Of a stretch of DNA of 64,000 nucleotides, positions 1 through 12,520 are shown one piece after another. Location of the stretch: NCBI GenBank assembly GCA_020086605.1, contig JACBWW010000016.1, positions 992,986-1,056,985 of the forward strand, written 5' to 3'. Origin of the DNA: Lanius collurio. Taxonomy: Eukaryota > Chordata > Aves > Passeriformes > Laniidae. Numbering within the stretch: position 1 is the stretch's first letter; every line of letters begins with the position of its first letter. A model generated the notes under the pieces. It was not told the origin of the DNA. It was given only the letters and a program-made list of their open reading frames with translations, and searched no databases. A program made the translations under genes and the position numbers.

Positions 1-1198
1 ACACTGATTTGATGATCAGGTTTGGGGCACTAGTCACTGGTAGTGTGTGATTATTTAAACCTGTCAGGTTTTCCTTTTTTCCAAGGTTGTACTCCTTGCC
101 CATCTGATTGCAGAAAAATTTCTAGAACAGTGAGACAATTGCACCTGAAAGCCTAACAAGACCTAGACATTCAATAAAAACATGCCACATTTCTTGGTCT
201 GTTATCTCTTTTCCTTTCATCTCTTCCTTTTCATGGCTACCTCCTGATTCAATAGTGAGGCTTGGAGGCACAGAAAACTGCGGTGGGAAGAAAGCAAATA
301 TTGTTTGTGCAGATGGACTTAAGCTCTGGTATCAGAGGTGGAGCTCCAGCCTCAGATCCAAATATCAGCATTCGGTTTCGATTCATTCTGACGGTTGTTC
401 TTGAGCTCTTCTGCACAACAAAGAAAACTCCATTCACCTATTTGGAGGTGTGGAAGCCGAAGTGTCAGTAGTTATTAGCAGTGGCAAGACAAGTGACATG
501 TTTCTAGGTATGTGCCTCTTCTGGGGCTCAGTCCTCATTCCACAGCAACATTGAGAACGCCGGAGGAAGCAGAAGCAGCGGGAGCAGAGCTAATGGGCTC
601 AGGATGGTGCCAGAATGCCACGGGTGAGTTTTCTTGCAAGCTGCCCATGGAGAGGGCCCGTCAGCCTGCACCAACAGAGCCATATTTCATTTGCACATAA
701 GAACCTGGGATTGTCCTGGGAGGCTGTGTAAGAAATGAGGCTCCATGGTTGGTGAGAAACCAATAACAAATACCATGTTGCCTCCTACCAAGCAACTGGA
801 GAGCAGGGGGAGGCCTGTGGCAGAGGAGAGCTGGGACAAGCACAGAGCAGCAAAGAATGTTTGTTAGTTCTTTGCTGTATCTCTTATCAAGCATAACCAA
901 CCTTGCTACCATCACAAGAGATTGTGACCATGGAATGAACCCATCTCTGGGACCCACTGGACATTTTTCATTAGAAAATTTTTTAAACAAGGTCTGTTAT
1001 TTTTTGTGCAAACATTTAAAAAGTACCTGTTTTGAATATTTTTTCTGGAGAAAAGAAAAGCAAAGAAAATCCAGTCTTTCTCCACAATGAAACACTTCTA
1101 TAACATGAGGAAGTTCTGTTTCCGCAGCTTTTGAATGTTCTGAACTTTCTTATTTTCCAGTATGAAATGTATTTGATAAATTTTTCTCAATGTTTCAG
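1..1198. other. left edge, no assignable gene
   Basis: Non-repetitive sequence in which I see no recognisable coding exon. A good-looking donor (TAG followed by GTATGT) lies near 508-514, but no credible acceptor and open frame pair with it. If the exon-like segment at 1199-1411 is real, its upstream exons should lie here or left of the window, but I could not identify any. Confidence 0.4.
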
Positions 1199-1411
1199 AA
1201 AACCAGTGTCCAGTTGAATCATGTATATCTGTCTATACAGTTTGATTATGAGAAGTTTATTTCTAAAATATTACCTTATCGCCAATATAAAACATTCTTA
1301 TCCACTTTGGAAGAGCAAAGAAATTCAAAATTATGGAAAAAGCTCATGAGATGGAGACCCAGAAAGAAAAGGAAGGTAGATGGCAATGAAGAGAAACAGA
1401 GAAGACTTTAG
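1199..1411 (+). CDS. candidate coding exon, unidentified protein
   Basis: A pyrimidine-rich stretch ending in TTTCAG at 1198 precedes an open frame of 59 codons (1199-1375). That frame ends in AAG followed by GTAGAT, so both ends would be phase 0. Reading on past this donor, the frame stops at TAG 1409-1411, so it could instead be a terminal exon. The peptide looks protein-like rather than random: it has alternating aromatic and charged residues, a segment FDYEKFISKILPYRQYKTFL, a segment with LEEQRNSKLWKKLMRW, and a basic tail containing KKRKV that resembles a nuclear localisation signal. A canonical AATAAA lies at 2207-2212 and could end a 0.8-kb 3' UTR. I do not recognise the family. It could be the last exon of a gene entering from the left, a pseudogene remnant, or a chance frame. 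No neighbouring exon supports it. Confidence 0.3.
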   Translation, partial: KTSVQLNHVYLSIQFDYEKFISKILPYRQYKTFLSTLEEQRNSKLWKKLMRWRPRKKRKVDGNEEKQRRL

Positions 1412-4400
1412 GAAGGAAACAGAGGCCATTCAGTGAAGAACCACCTAGGTTAAAAATGGAGAAAAGCAGGATGAAGCTGGTTGCAGAATAGATTCCCTGG
1501 TGTGGAGAAGTGCTGCACAGGGGGACAACTCTGGAGAGTTCACAGGCCTTGATGCAAGTTCAAGAGGTTGTGCAATGATGGTGATGACAAGGAGAATGGG
1601 GATGTGCTCAACTCTATTGCTCTGTTAGGATCTATCTTAAAGTTTTATGTCGCCTGCCATAAAAAGTAACAGTACTTAAGATTTTTGCAAAACCTGCATC
1701 TCGTGGGCTTTGCCTGTCCTGTGTCACTGGAGAGCATGAGCAAGACACAGAGGGTCTGGTTTCCATGGGATGGTATCAGAGCTCCTGGGTTCAGGATGTG
1801 CAGGGAGGGCCCCCGAAGGAGGCAGCGCTGGTGGCGCAGGAAACCCAAGGAACACTGTTCCCATGAACCACGGGGAGCCTGGAGATCATCCAGCATAGAG
1901 GCAGAGTCTAACTTGCAGCAGGACTTCTCCACAGCCACATACCAGACAAAGGAGGAGGATGAAGATGACATGCTTTACCCTTAGCACCTCTCTGTTGCTG
2001 GCAGGCAAACCTGTCCCCAAGGACAATCCTGCAGAGCCAGCTGCAGCCACCCCCTTCCATAAAACATGCTGGTGTGGGGTTTCAGGCACTTGCAGGGGCT
2101 TTGAAAAGCACCTCCTGGGTGTGCTCCAATCTTGAGTAAATAGTTCAAGGACACCAACGAGGTTCCCTGCCTCTCCAGCAGCATGAGCCAAAGTGATAAA
2201 AATTGAAATAAAACCCCCAACACAAAGGCAGAGGAAAGAGGGAGAAAAAGCTGTGAGGCCCAAAGGGCTGAGGATGTGGGTACTGCTGGGCTTGTCTTCT
2301 GTGCTGTGCAAGTAGGAATGTTCTTGGGACAGCATTGCTGATTTTTGGATTGTTACTGGTTGGGTTTTTTATAGTATTATTTTCTTCCCCCAAAGCCAAT
2401 AGGCAAGTGACATACAGCAACTGGAATTACATTCTGAAGCTGGGAAAGTCAGAGATGATCCCTGGCTGGAAAATCCAGATCTGGATTTTGAACTTCCCAT
2501 GTAGCACAAGGCTATGGGGGCCTTCAGCTGGGTTATTAGGTCTGCCATGTGCAGAGGGGGCGAGTGGCCAACTTCAGAGTCCGGTTCAGGTTTGGATTCT
2601 GAAATGCACCCCATTGCCAAAAGTCCAGGGTCAATCCCAGAGGCTCAGGAGGGAACAGCCAATTCCAGCCCTTCTCCTCTAACAATTCATCTGGGCACCT
2701 AATGAGGAAAGCTGTCTTCTTTGTGCTGACAGTTAAATATGTGCTCAGGCTCATTCCTCCATCAAAAGTTTACATTATATCAGGTTTAAATTATTTTTGT
2801 ACTGTGGTTGCACCCTCATTTCACAAACCTTTCAGCCTATTGTGGTTTGGAACTTGGAGAACTTCTAAAGATCATGAAATAAAGCAGGAAGATGTCTTCT
2901 CACAACCTGTGACCTTGTTTCCATTATCATCCTTGAATCCACACCACTGACTTGTCTGCAGGGACATGAGGGGCTGGAAACATCCAGGAAGGACACATAA
3001 AACAAAAGCTTTGAGCTCAATAATCACGGCAAATCTGTGATTAATCCTTGGTTTGAAAGCTAGAGTTCTCCCAAACTCATGGGCTGACTGGACCATCCAT
3101 CAGATTGTTGGAAAGGAAGCAGTTAGGATTTGATCAATATTTCAAACCAAATCATTGAGGTTGATTAAAAGTGAACTCTGAACTCCGAGAGCTTTTTCAC
3201 ATCATGGGTTCTCTTCAAAAGATACTGCTCTGAGCTCCTCAGCCAGGAGAAAGTGCTACAAGTCAGTTATGCCTCCTCATCCTCATGGTCTCCACAGGCA
3301 CACATTTGAAGGGCATTACAAGGAGAAGTAACCCCAGAGTCTTTGACTCAGGTTGTTGAAAGGGGAGTAAAGAGAGTACAGTTACTGGGTAGGAAATAGG
3401 GTCCGTGAAGCATGCAGGGATTTCAGACACTGGGATTTTTTGCAACATTTATTGGAACAGACGGGCTAAGAGCACTGAGGGATAAAGAATCCCAAATCAA
3501 ACAGGCTAATTGGTCTCAAACGGAGTGACTAAGGAACTCTCTTCATTCCAAAATGGGTCAAATTGCATTTTAGAAGGAGATCTCTGAAATTTGAGTGGGA
3601 GGCCTGGATAAAAAAATGAATGGATGAACTCATAATTGACATGGATTCCATTATGGCTAATACCTGTGTCGGAGCTGCCACCGAATATGGCCTGCAAATC
3701 CAGTCTGGGGGAATTCCCTTTAGAGATGTGACCCAGGTGAAGCAGACTATTTGCCATTAGCCTGTGAGGAACTGAGACTTTAATTGCAAACATATGGCTG
3801 GGTAACTTTCCAGCAAGTGAAACTTGGGGGATAGAGAGAGACCTGCTCTGAAACAGATGATCCAGAAAGGCTTTCACTGTCTCTAGCAATGGCTTTCTGT
3901 ACTCTCCTATCACTTTGTGCTGAACAGAAAATTGCAAAGAAAGAACTATTATGCTAAAATGTAATATTGGCAAAAGGAGCCCTGTGATTTTAGGAAGAAT
4001 AAGGGTGAAATTAAGTTTCCTATGAATTTACTGTGACATCATTCCTTGGTTTTGTCTTTTAAAAGGCAGCAGTCTGATCTTCAGCTTGTTCCTGTACTGG
4101 AGAAGATACAATGTGGTTTGTGTCATGAACAGTTGTGCCTGGGCTCAGTTCCAACCTGAGAAGATGGCCTGGAGGACAAGAGCATCACCCACTTGTGATG
4201 GACAGCTGGAATTGCCTGTCCTGGTGTTCAGTAGGTAGGTGGTGTTCATAGGAAGGATGGCAGCACCAGCTCCTGGATCTGGTTGCTTCAGGGACAGTAG
4301 GGAACACCTCACCCCTCCCATCCAGGATCAGGATCAACAGAGTGTACGAGCACAGGCAAACTGACAAGACCAAGAGCCTGAGTTTAAAGGCAGCTCCCAT

Positions 4401-5988
4401 GGAAATTGGGGAAGAGTCTTATAAAGGCTGCTTGATGATATTTCACGTTATTTCTCCTGGCAGTGTGATCCCAGCTTGCACTAGCACCTTATCAGAGCTG
4501 GTCTGTAGCACAGGCAGCCAAACCCCACGTGAAGGGGACAGGCTGCAGAGTTTTCAGTGCAGTCAGGGCCTGGGGAATGCGGACTGGGGGGTTTAATCTT
4601 GTCTATTGCTATCGCTTGTGACTGTCCCAAAGGTTTTCCATCCTCTGCAGAATTCCTTTTAATACTAGGAAGTCTGTGCGTGTTTGTGCTTTTCTCTGGG
4701 ACCTGGAAGCATGACTTTACACATAATGAGAGGCAAAGAGCTCTGTGTGACTGGGAAAGCAAAGGGAAACGTGGGCTGGCATTGATCCCAAGAACAGGAC
4801 AGATGAGCTCAAGGGAGTTTTCTTTTCTGGAGGTGTTTTTGTTTGTCAGGTGACCTTGAGAGCACACAAACTTAACAAGGCAGAAGCTGCCCTATGGTGA
4901 CTGGACAGGAAGGTAGCTGGGCCAGTCGAGTTTTGTAAGGTAGAACAGCACCTTATGGGTCCTAGCTTGGGAGAAGCAGCTCCTTGGTGTCCCAGATGGC
5001 TGGTCCATGGGGAACTTGGGCCTTTGCAGGGCTGGAGGATTTTGACTCCTAAGTGTTGGAGATTCAAGTTCTGGACAGAATTGAGGAAGGCCTGTACTTG
5101 GCTGTGGGAAAGGGATTTCTCCTTCCTTGAGCAGGCATCCAGGTGACATGAGCAACACCTCAAATGTCAGCTGGGAGGTTGGCTTTTGGAAGAGAACCAA
5201 AGATGAGTTTAAACAAACATGGCAACCTGTGAGTGCTGGTTTTGTGTCCATAACTGCATTTTATCATGTGACCTAAACGTTAAGGTTTGAGGAGGCGAAG
5301 ATTGTAAGTAACTTACAGACTAATTGCTGCTTTGTGATGATGTTTAGCACTTCACACAGACCAAAGTAGCAATTTTTGGTCAGGATAATTTTTTTAAGGC
5401 AGTGTCTGAGACATCTGTGGCAAGGCTCTGGTTATCCTGAGGAGCTCCTGAGAATGATACCAAGAAAAGTTAGGCCTGCAAAAACTGAAGCATCTCCCAG
5501 TAAATATTCCCTTAACCAGTGACCACGTCTGAAAAGGAAGATCTATGCAAAATTGGAAGGGAAGTTTCATAGCAGCACTCTGTAATAAAATAACAACAGC
5601 GATGTGTGCACACACGTACACACACACTTGTTCCAGATAAGATCAAATATCCCACACTCCAAAGTTGGTACACTTCTATTTATTTTTATCCTTATGACTA
5701 TGAAATATATTTTTCCTTGGACTGACAGTTCCAGACAGAAGTGCTGTAGACAACTCTATCAGCTGCTGCTGCAGGTGAGCTCTCTACTTTGCCTATATCA
5801 ATGGATCTACCCCAGGTCTTTCCTGCCTGTAACCCTTCTTGCATATCCCAGTCCTCAAGTCCTGCCCTCTTTGATTTATGCATCCCTTTCCAGGACACTG
5901 GAATGCGTCTCCACTTAGATGTTCTGTTGCCAGTGATTTTAGCAGATAACATAGAGGCAGACATTGGAGCAGAGCCATTGAAGCAATA
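1412..5988. other. intergenic stretch, no gene seen
   Basis: Mostly unique sequence. The open frames here are short or have chance-like composition. The longest is a minus-strand frame of 155 codons at 3506-3973. It has no recognisable domain, and one or two frames of that length are expected by chance in a window this size. A 20-bp palindrome at 2470-2489 is listed separately. A short alternating CA/GT patch lies near 5602-5630. Confidence 0.5.
2470..2489. repeat. perfect 20-bp palindrome
   Basis: The sequence AAAATCCAGATCTGGATTTT is its own reverse complement with no spacer. The flanking bases (G at 2469, G at 2490) do not extend it. A perfect 20-bp palindrome is expected about 0.06 times in 64 kb of random sequence. 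No transposon context is visible. Confidence 0.9.
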
Positions 5989-5989
5989 G

Positions 5990-6112
5990 TGTTGGAAGGG
6001 AGGAAGTGCAGAAAGGAGAGAGAAAAGAGGGCAAAAAGATAGAAGTGGAAGGAAGGAGAAGTGAAAAGGGGAAGGTGAAGAGAAAGAAAGGAGAGAAAAA
6101 GCAAGGATCCAA
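5990..6112 (+). repeat. purine-rich low-complexity tract
   Basis: About 120 bases are almost entirely A and G on the + strand (GGAAGG, GAGAAAG and AAAAGGGG motifs) with only scattered pyrimidines. Such tracts arise by microsatellite-like slippage and can form triplex DNA. The Ser/Phe/Leu-rich minus-strand open frames over it are a by-product of the composition. Confidence 0.75.
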
Positions 6113-6597
6113 AAGAATGACAAATTACTCCTCTGGGCCATGTTATATGCTGAATAATTTACAGTAAATTGAAATATTGTTAATCCGTAAAGGCTGTATT
6201 GTTCTCTCTTTCTCTTGGCCAGCTGCTGCTGACGTAAGCAGAAACTCTGTTCTGGGCTGAAGCAGTCAAGAGCCTTGCAAGAGAGCCTGGTGCCCAGACT
6301 GGAGCTGGAAGAGGGATTTGGCCTCTGCTATGAAGACTGAGGACTCAGGCTTAGAAGAACCCAGGGAATGTGAGGATGTTGAGCAAGCTTCAGGAGCTTT
6401 TAGTCAGTGTTTCTTCTACAAAAACTAATAAAAATCCATCTTTAAATCTTGTTCAGGAAGATGTCAGCACTCTCCTGCAGAGTTAGTATGCCTAACAGAG
6501 AGACCAGCTTAGTCATGACAGGATAAGGCATAGTCCTGCTAGGAGTTCATATATCCTGCAGGCATACTCCATGAGATGTATAAATATGTGTGGGTGT

Positions 6598-6598
6598 A

Positions 6599-6657
<59 letters not shown>
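6598..6657 (+). repeat. (TATC)n tetranucleotide microsatellite
   Basis: About 15 uninterrupted copies of TATC/TCTA, flanked by short TG/TA-rich sequence. It is a typical polymorphic tetranucleotide repeat. The Tyr-Leu-Ser-Ile repeat peptide read through it is not a protein. Confidence 0.98.
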
Positions 6658-7369
6658 GTGTGTGTATCACCGTGTATAAGCTTTTGCAGGAATCTTTTTT
6701 CTCCCAATAACTCAGTAACTCTGCCTGCAGCTTTCCAGCCTCCAGGATCCTGGCCAGCTGGAGCAGGAGAGGCTGCCAAGCAGGCTGCTCCACCTGACTG
6801 TCTGGAAGCATTCTTTTGGTCTCTTGGGAGCTTCCCAGCACATCTCCATTTCCTCTGAAAGAAGGTTTGCCCATGGCTGCCAGCATCTATGGCAAGTCTT
6901 CTTTCCATGGCTAGTGTGGCTGCAAAACCCAGAGACCCGTGGCCCTTCTTAGCACTGCTTTAGCCATCTCCCAGCTGCACAAGTCCTGAAAATTTCCAAA
7001 ATGTAGCTCATGAAGCAAATGAAAAGACACAGGCTCTTTGCTGGTGCGTAGCTGCTTTGTAGGGATAGAGGGGATGATCTCATTAAGAATTCTGTATATG
7101 CCACAACCTGTTGAAAACAGTACTAAATCCTGGTTTTCTTTTCTTTTAAAGGAGAACTTCCTTGTCAGCAACTGAGAAGATGCTGAAGGGTTCCAAGGTG
7201 CATGAGGAGGTAACAAGGGGACAGCTAAAATTGATATTATTGTTAAGTTTCTATGCTAATATCAAAAATGATCCTACTGAGAAAGTAAATCCTTTGCTCA
7301 TGAATCTGTTATACAGGTGCCCTGCAGGAGCAATGCAGAGAGACAGAGAAGATTTTCACCACTTGATCT

Positions 7370-7412
7370 CACAGTACCAGATGAGAGCATGTGGCTCTCA
7401 TCTGGTACTGTG
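7370..7412. repeat. perfect 19-bp inverted repeat with 5-base loop
   Basis: Left arm CACAGTACCAGATGAGAGC (7370-7388) is exactly complementary to the right arm at 7394-7412, with loop ATGTG. The next outer bases (T at 7369, C at 7413) do not pair. The absence of mismatches suggests a recent origin, as produced by short-range template switching during replication. A transcript through it would fold into a stable hairpin, but the stem is shorter than a usual pre-miRNA stem of about 30 bp and the flanks do not pair. Confidence 0.95.
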
Positions 7413-8333
7413 CTATGCCTGCTCTTTGCCTGGGACAGTGTCAGAGCAAGTGGGGGTTTCAAAAGTGGTCTATATGAGGGAGAGCAAGAGAAGTCCTGTT
7501 TTCCTTGCTGCCAGACTAAACAGGTTGCTCCAGCTACACCTCCCCTTCTGGATCCTCTTTCCAAGGAGAGGTTCTTCACAAGACTTGGAAGCAGAGGCTT
7601 GCACAGCACTTGCGTTGACAGTCTGCAGTCGTGCCCTGCTCTTTCACTGTCCAATGGATGGTGGTGTCTCTTCCTGCTTCAGGCTTGTTTTACACCCAGA
7701 AGGGCCATCCCAAACGTGGGCACGGTAGTGAGGTGGAGCCCTGGAGTGAGAGAGGAGGACAGAGCAGAGGTGGAAAAAAGCACCAGCAACTAGCCCAGGA
7801 TGTCCAGTGGATCCATAAGCAGGTACCATCACTGTGTGTTTGTGAAACAAGCCAAGACAGGAGTATCCTCACTGATAGTGGCTGACTCAAGCAATGGGTC
7901 TCTTCTCCCTGTCCTGAAGTATGAGATGTTCACCCTGGCAAGGAATCCATCACTCTTTGTTCAACTCACTGTAGTTTATCCTACAGAGAAAAGGCATGCT
8001 CTTTCTCTCTTCCTTAACACAAAGGCTCCCAAGCTGTGGCAAAGAACCCTGACAACTTTATGTCTTTTGGAGCACTTACACTTGTATTGTTCAACTTTGA
8101 ATAGAGAGTTTTTAAAAATAGTTGGTTCTCCAGACCAACTACAGACTTCTATAACCTCACCAGCCAACCATAGATCAAGAGTAGGAAGTGCTATTTTGGC
8201 AAAAAAAAGTGCCAATTTTTCTTATTTTCTCTCTTTTGGTTTGGGTTTGGTATTTTTTTTAAAAAACAAGAATTCAGGTAGAGAAGAACTGCATGTATAA
8301 AGGAGGGAGGATTAGTGAAAAAGAAAACAGGAC

Positions 8334-8350
8334 TTTTTTTTTTTTTTTTT
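8334..8350 (+). repeat. poly-T tract (17)
   Basis: Seventeen uninterrupted T. No retroposon body or target-site duplication was recognised beside it, so it may be simple slippage or the tail of an old minus-strand retroposon. Confidence 0.9.
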
Positions 8351-10104
8351 GCTTATGGGGAAGGGGAGAAAAAATAAGACAGCTTCTTGTGGAAACATGG
8401 AATGTCTCCAGTGTAATGAATAATATTTTCAAATATATTTTCTGAGATCTGAACAGTACTTAAATGCAAATACTGTCTCAGAAGGTAATGGGAAGAAACA
8501 ACAGTGTCCCTAACAGTGGCTGGGAAACAAAATTTGCAGTCCTGGAAGACTTGCCATTTCCATAGGAACCAGATGAGATAAGCAGAAAGACTTAACAGAG
8601 GTGATTAAAAAGTTTTTTATACTGAAAACAAACTTTCTAGCTGAATGACAAAAATTACTTTTAAGGGAGCAAATGGCTTTCTAGCAAGTTTAAAAAAACA
8701 AGTAACTGCCCTTTAGTAACTGCGTAGAGAGTCTCAGAGAGCAACGAGCTCAGCTGTGGAGCACGAAATTGGAGCAACCATGAGCGCATCCTTGGGGTGG
8801 CATATTGAGGTGCTGGAAATCTACTTTATGCTACCAAAATTTTGGAAGTCCTATTAAAATTTAAATCCATGCACAAACCCCCTACATGTTTCATAAATCA
8901 AGAAAGGACCTTCACTATTTTGGATTGCACTAAACAGAGATTGGAGGTGAGTGATGTCGGCAGAACACACATCATCCCACTGGTGTTTGGGAATTTTAAC
9001 AAGACAAATAATTAAGGCTGATATCCTGCCTAATTTAAAGTTTTGTATTTTAACAAAAAAGATCTGCCTACTTTTGTGTTTTGTTTTGGTTATTTTAGCA
9101 GTAATAATTTTGTGGTTTCTGTAGTCACCTTCCCAAAGAAGGAAGCCATCACAAACAAATGAGCTACTTCCTCTGCTGTGCTATTTTTGTTTTGGTTTAT
9201 TAGTGAGCTAAAAGAAAGCTTTGATCTACCCTCCAGCTTGATATGTTATGAAATATTTTCATCAAACTCTGCCCTTAATTGAACTCATATTAATCTCAGC
9301 AAGATTAATGCAGATCTATGTTCTTATGGGTTTCCAGACAGTCAGATGAGATCTTGCAGTTGGATCTTGCTGGTTTTCAGTTCTGTGGACACCACTGGAG
9401 GGGCAGAGATATTTCTATAGAAAATTCATTGCAGAATTGGGGATAAAAGCAAATTCATTTGGCCTGAAGCACAATTAGTGCATTGCCTAAAGTTTGCCAG
9501 TATGTGTTGGTCCTTCCCCCATTGAAGTTGATGGCAAAACTCCCATGGAATTCAGCAAAGTGGGGTGGAATCTATACAGAAATTATTTTTCCCAGAAGAC
9601 CTTTGCAATAACCAGTGGATTTGCAAACTCCTCACTCTGACACATTGAAATAATTTGGGACTTTCATTCCATTTTGCTTTAATTGGACTTACCCTGCATC
9701 TAAGTGGGTTGCTGTGCCTAAAATATGTGCAGGCATGTTTGCACTCTCTGAGGGAACATGGAGGTTAAACTGGGAGGCAAGGTTATGTTAGCAAGGATAT
9801 TTTATTTTATACTGCTTCCATAGGCAACCCTGTTTTGGGCTCACCATTTTGCCTTGACCGCTCTATGCCTCTCCGTACCAAATCGTGCTGGGATTTGATG
9901 ATAAAGCACATCCTCTTTCCAGGAGCCCTGCCAACCCCTACATCCTAACTCACTGGTGTTCTGGTACCTTAGGCACTTTGTGGTTAGAAGGCAGACTGTA
10001 AATGTGGGTATGTCCAAACCCTCTGGAGGAAGAGAAGAAATTTCTTACAGAGCTGCTGTCCATTTGATTCCCAGTTCCTTTGTTTTAGTGTTTCTCAGGC
10101 TGTG

Positions 10105-10128
10105 CCAGCTAAGACAGCTCTTAGCTGG
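10105..10128. repeat. 10-bp inverted repeat, 4-base loop
   Basis: CCAGCTAAGA and TCTTAGCTGG are perfect complements around loop CAGC. A match of this size is within what chance gives in 64 kb. Confidence 0.85.
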
Positions 10129-11509
10129 ATACCAGCACTTGCAGGGCCTGATTTGGTTCATGTCTTCTATAAAAGTTTTCCATCTCTGACCAAGGTATTT
10201 CACATCAGGGTAAAAATGTGAGTAAATCAGAGCTGGCATCTATCCCAGGCATATCAATTCCCTTAATTCCCTTTTTCCTGTGGCTTTGGGACAATCAAAA
10301 TAGGGAATGTTTCCATTGCTATACCTTTATGAAAGTACAATATGTGAACGCCGTATCCTGAGTGCATCCAGAGCGTTTCCCTGCCTTGGTCGTTACCAAC
10401 TGCACAGCTTTCCCTGGCAATTATGTGAAACAGAGCACTGCAGTGGAGTCAGTCTCTTGGCAGGGCTTGGTTCTAGGGAAGATCAAAACCCCTAACGTGA
10501 CAGTTAATGAAACAAGGAGAAAGAAGATGGAAGCTGTCACTCCCAGCCGGCCAACACTAACACAGTCTGAAGGCAACGGGAGGTGCCAAGGTGTCTGCTT
10601 TAAAAATTTGGAGAGAGCTAGGGGAGGGGCCAGAGAGAGGGCTGCTCCGAGGCCAGTTTTCTTGGCAGGAAAAGCCATTTGCAGTAATGGAGGAGCAGCG
10701 AAGGCGACTCATCCTCTCTGAGGGGACACACACTGTCTTTTCTGAGATCCAGGACGAGCTGGCATTATTCTGCATCCCTGGGGCAATGGTACTTTGCCAT
10801 GGAGCTGACCTGGGTGGAGTGCATGCAGCATGGCATGGATCCAGGGGTATAACATGAAGACACAAGAATTGCCAGGACAGGGTGGCATGAATGGAGCTGT
10901 GCGGGGGAGGCAGCCAGTGCCCTTGGGTGGATAAGGGAGCTAAAGACAGAATGTGGAGTCTGCTGCAGCATGGGCCAGAAGGCAGAACAGCGACCCAGGC
11001 CTGCCTGTAACGAGCCTGTTTATCTCCAAAGCAGTTTTTCTCAGACCCTGATCCATGGGCCTTTGGTAGGCAATAAAACATCCAGCAGTGGCTCATGAAA
11101 CAATACTAAACCCCCTCTCTCCCCTCCAGAAGCAAGCACGCAAACAAACTGGGAGAAAATAAAAGCTACTATAGATTAGCTTTCAAATTTTAGTCTTTTG
11201 TTTATTTGGTTTGATATATAAAAAATATATGTTGGTCTTCTGATTATTGTGCTTTTCTGAAAAAGGTTAATCCTTGGACTTGAGAAGTTTAAAAAATGTG
11301 GCTCTGAGGGTGCTATTTTTGGAGCCAATTACAACAGCACTGAAATGTTGAAAGATTCCTTTTATTTGTTGAAAGATTAGGCTGAAGCCCTTCAGTCTAT
11401 AAAAGAATAATAAACCCTAGCAGGATGAAATTCTTCATTGCAATGAGGATACAAAAGCTACCTCACAGTGGTATGTGGCCTGGGTGGAGGCACAGGGCTG
11501 TCAGAGCTA

Positions 11510-11538
11510 GCACTGATAATTACTAAAGTTATCAGTGC
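11510..11538. repeat. 10-bp inverted repeat, 9-base loop
   Basis: GCACTGATAA (11510-11519) pairs with TTATCAGTGC (11529-11538). Each arm carries a GATAA core, so it could be read as two inverted GATA-type sites, but chance is sufficient. Confidence 0.8.
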
Positions 11539-12500
11539 CCAGAAAAAAAGACTGTGGTCTCTTGCTTCATTCATACATAGTCTCATCCTCCACCTCCTGC
11601 CATCATCTTGGACAGCATCTGCAAAATGAGATGTATTCACACAGTGTGTCCACCCCCTTTTAGTATCCTTCAGTCTTGTACAATCCACTCTGAAATGAGT
11701 AGTTAGAATGGAAGGATTGGCAAATTCTTGCCTCCTGAAGTCCTGGAGAGAAAATGAGCTCTGCTGACCTTTTCTTCCTGGCAAGTATTGTCATCTGGGC
11801 TGATTGGAATTTGGGACCAGCCAAGTATATCCTACAACTGTGTAGAGTTTGCTTTTCAGATAATCCCACTAAGATGAGCAGTTTCTGGGTTATTTGTAAA
11901 CCACCTTGAGAGTCATCACCAGGATAGAGGGTTATGTAGCTGTGCCTGCCACTGATTTCATGCACATTGGCTCCATATGCAGGAGGATATGGATGAGATG
12001 GGGAGCTTTCCAAAGGAATGGTAGGTTTGAGGACAGTCCAGGATGCAGAGGTGAAATGGGAAAATAAACCTGCACATAAAGACCAGGCATGCCTTTGTTT
12101 CATCTGCCTAAAAAAACACAAATTCAGCAGTGGGAATGGCAAAAAGTACATCGGGGCAAGGGGTGGGGACTGTGTGTGACACAAACAGCAGGTGACAACG
12201 GTGTCCTGGGTTCTAGGCTGAGAGGCACTTGTCCTTCCAGTCACAAGGAGCAAGAACTTCTCAACCAGTGAACAAGCCTGAGGCCTGATGGCAGCTGTGG
12301 GTCATGCCCAGCAATCTCAGTCACACTGTTGCTTTTGGAAGTTCTGTCCAGCCATTTCCCTCCCAAACTCTGAGTACTGATCCTGCCACCTGAGCCTGTT
12401 CTGCTGGGATGCTACATTACCTGTCACTCTGGAGTATGCATTGAGCCCTAACAGAGATAAAAATCACATGGTGCTTTTCATTGTTGTCTTAGCCAAGTTT

Positions 12501-12520
12501 CAGTGTGATTAATCACACTG
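12501..12520. repeat. perfect 20-bp palindrome with homeodomain-like core
   Basis: CAGTGTGATTAATCACACTG equals its own reverse complement. Its centre, GATTAATC, places two GATTA/TAATC half-sites (the core bound by bicoid-class homeodomains such as OTX and PITX) head to head. Whether it binds anything is inference; the symmetry is direct observation. Confidence 0.9.

Noticed and set aside
3506..3973. 155-codon minus-strand open frame
   Set aside because: It reads more smoothly than most, but I recognise no motif. About two frames this long are expected by chance in the window.
7800..8300. 166-codon + strand frame
   Set aside because: Ends in Phe/Lys-rich sequence from T and A runs. No domain, no splice context.
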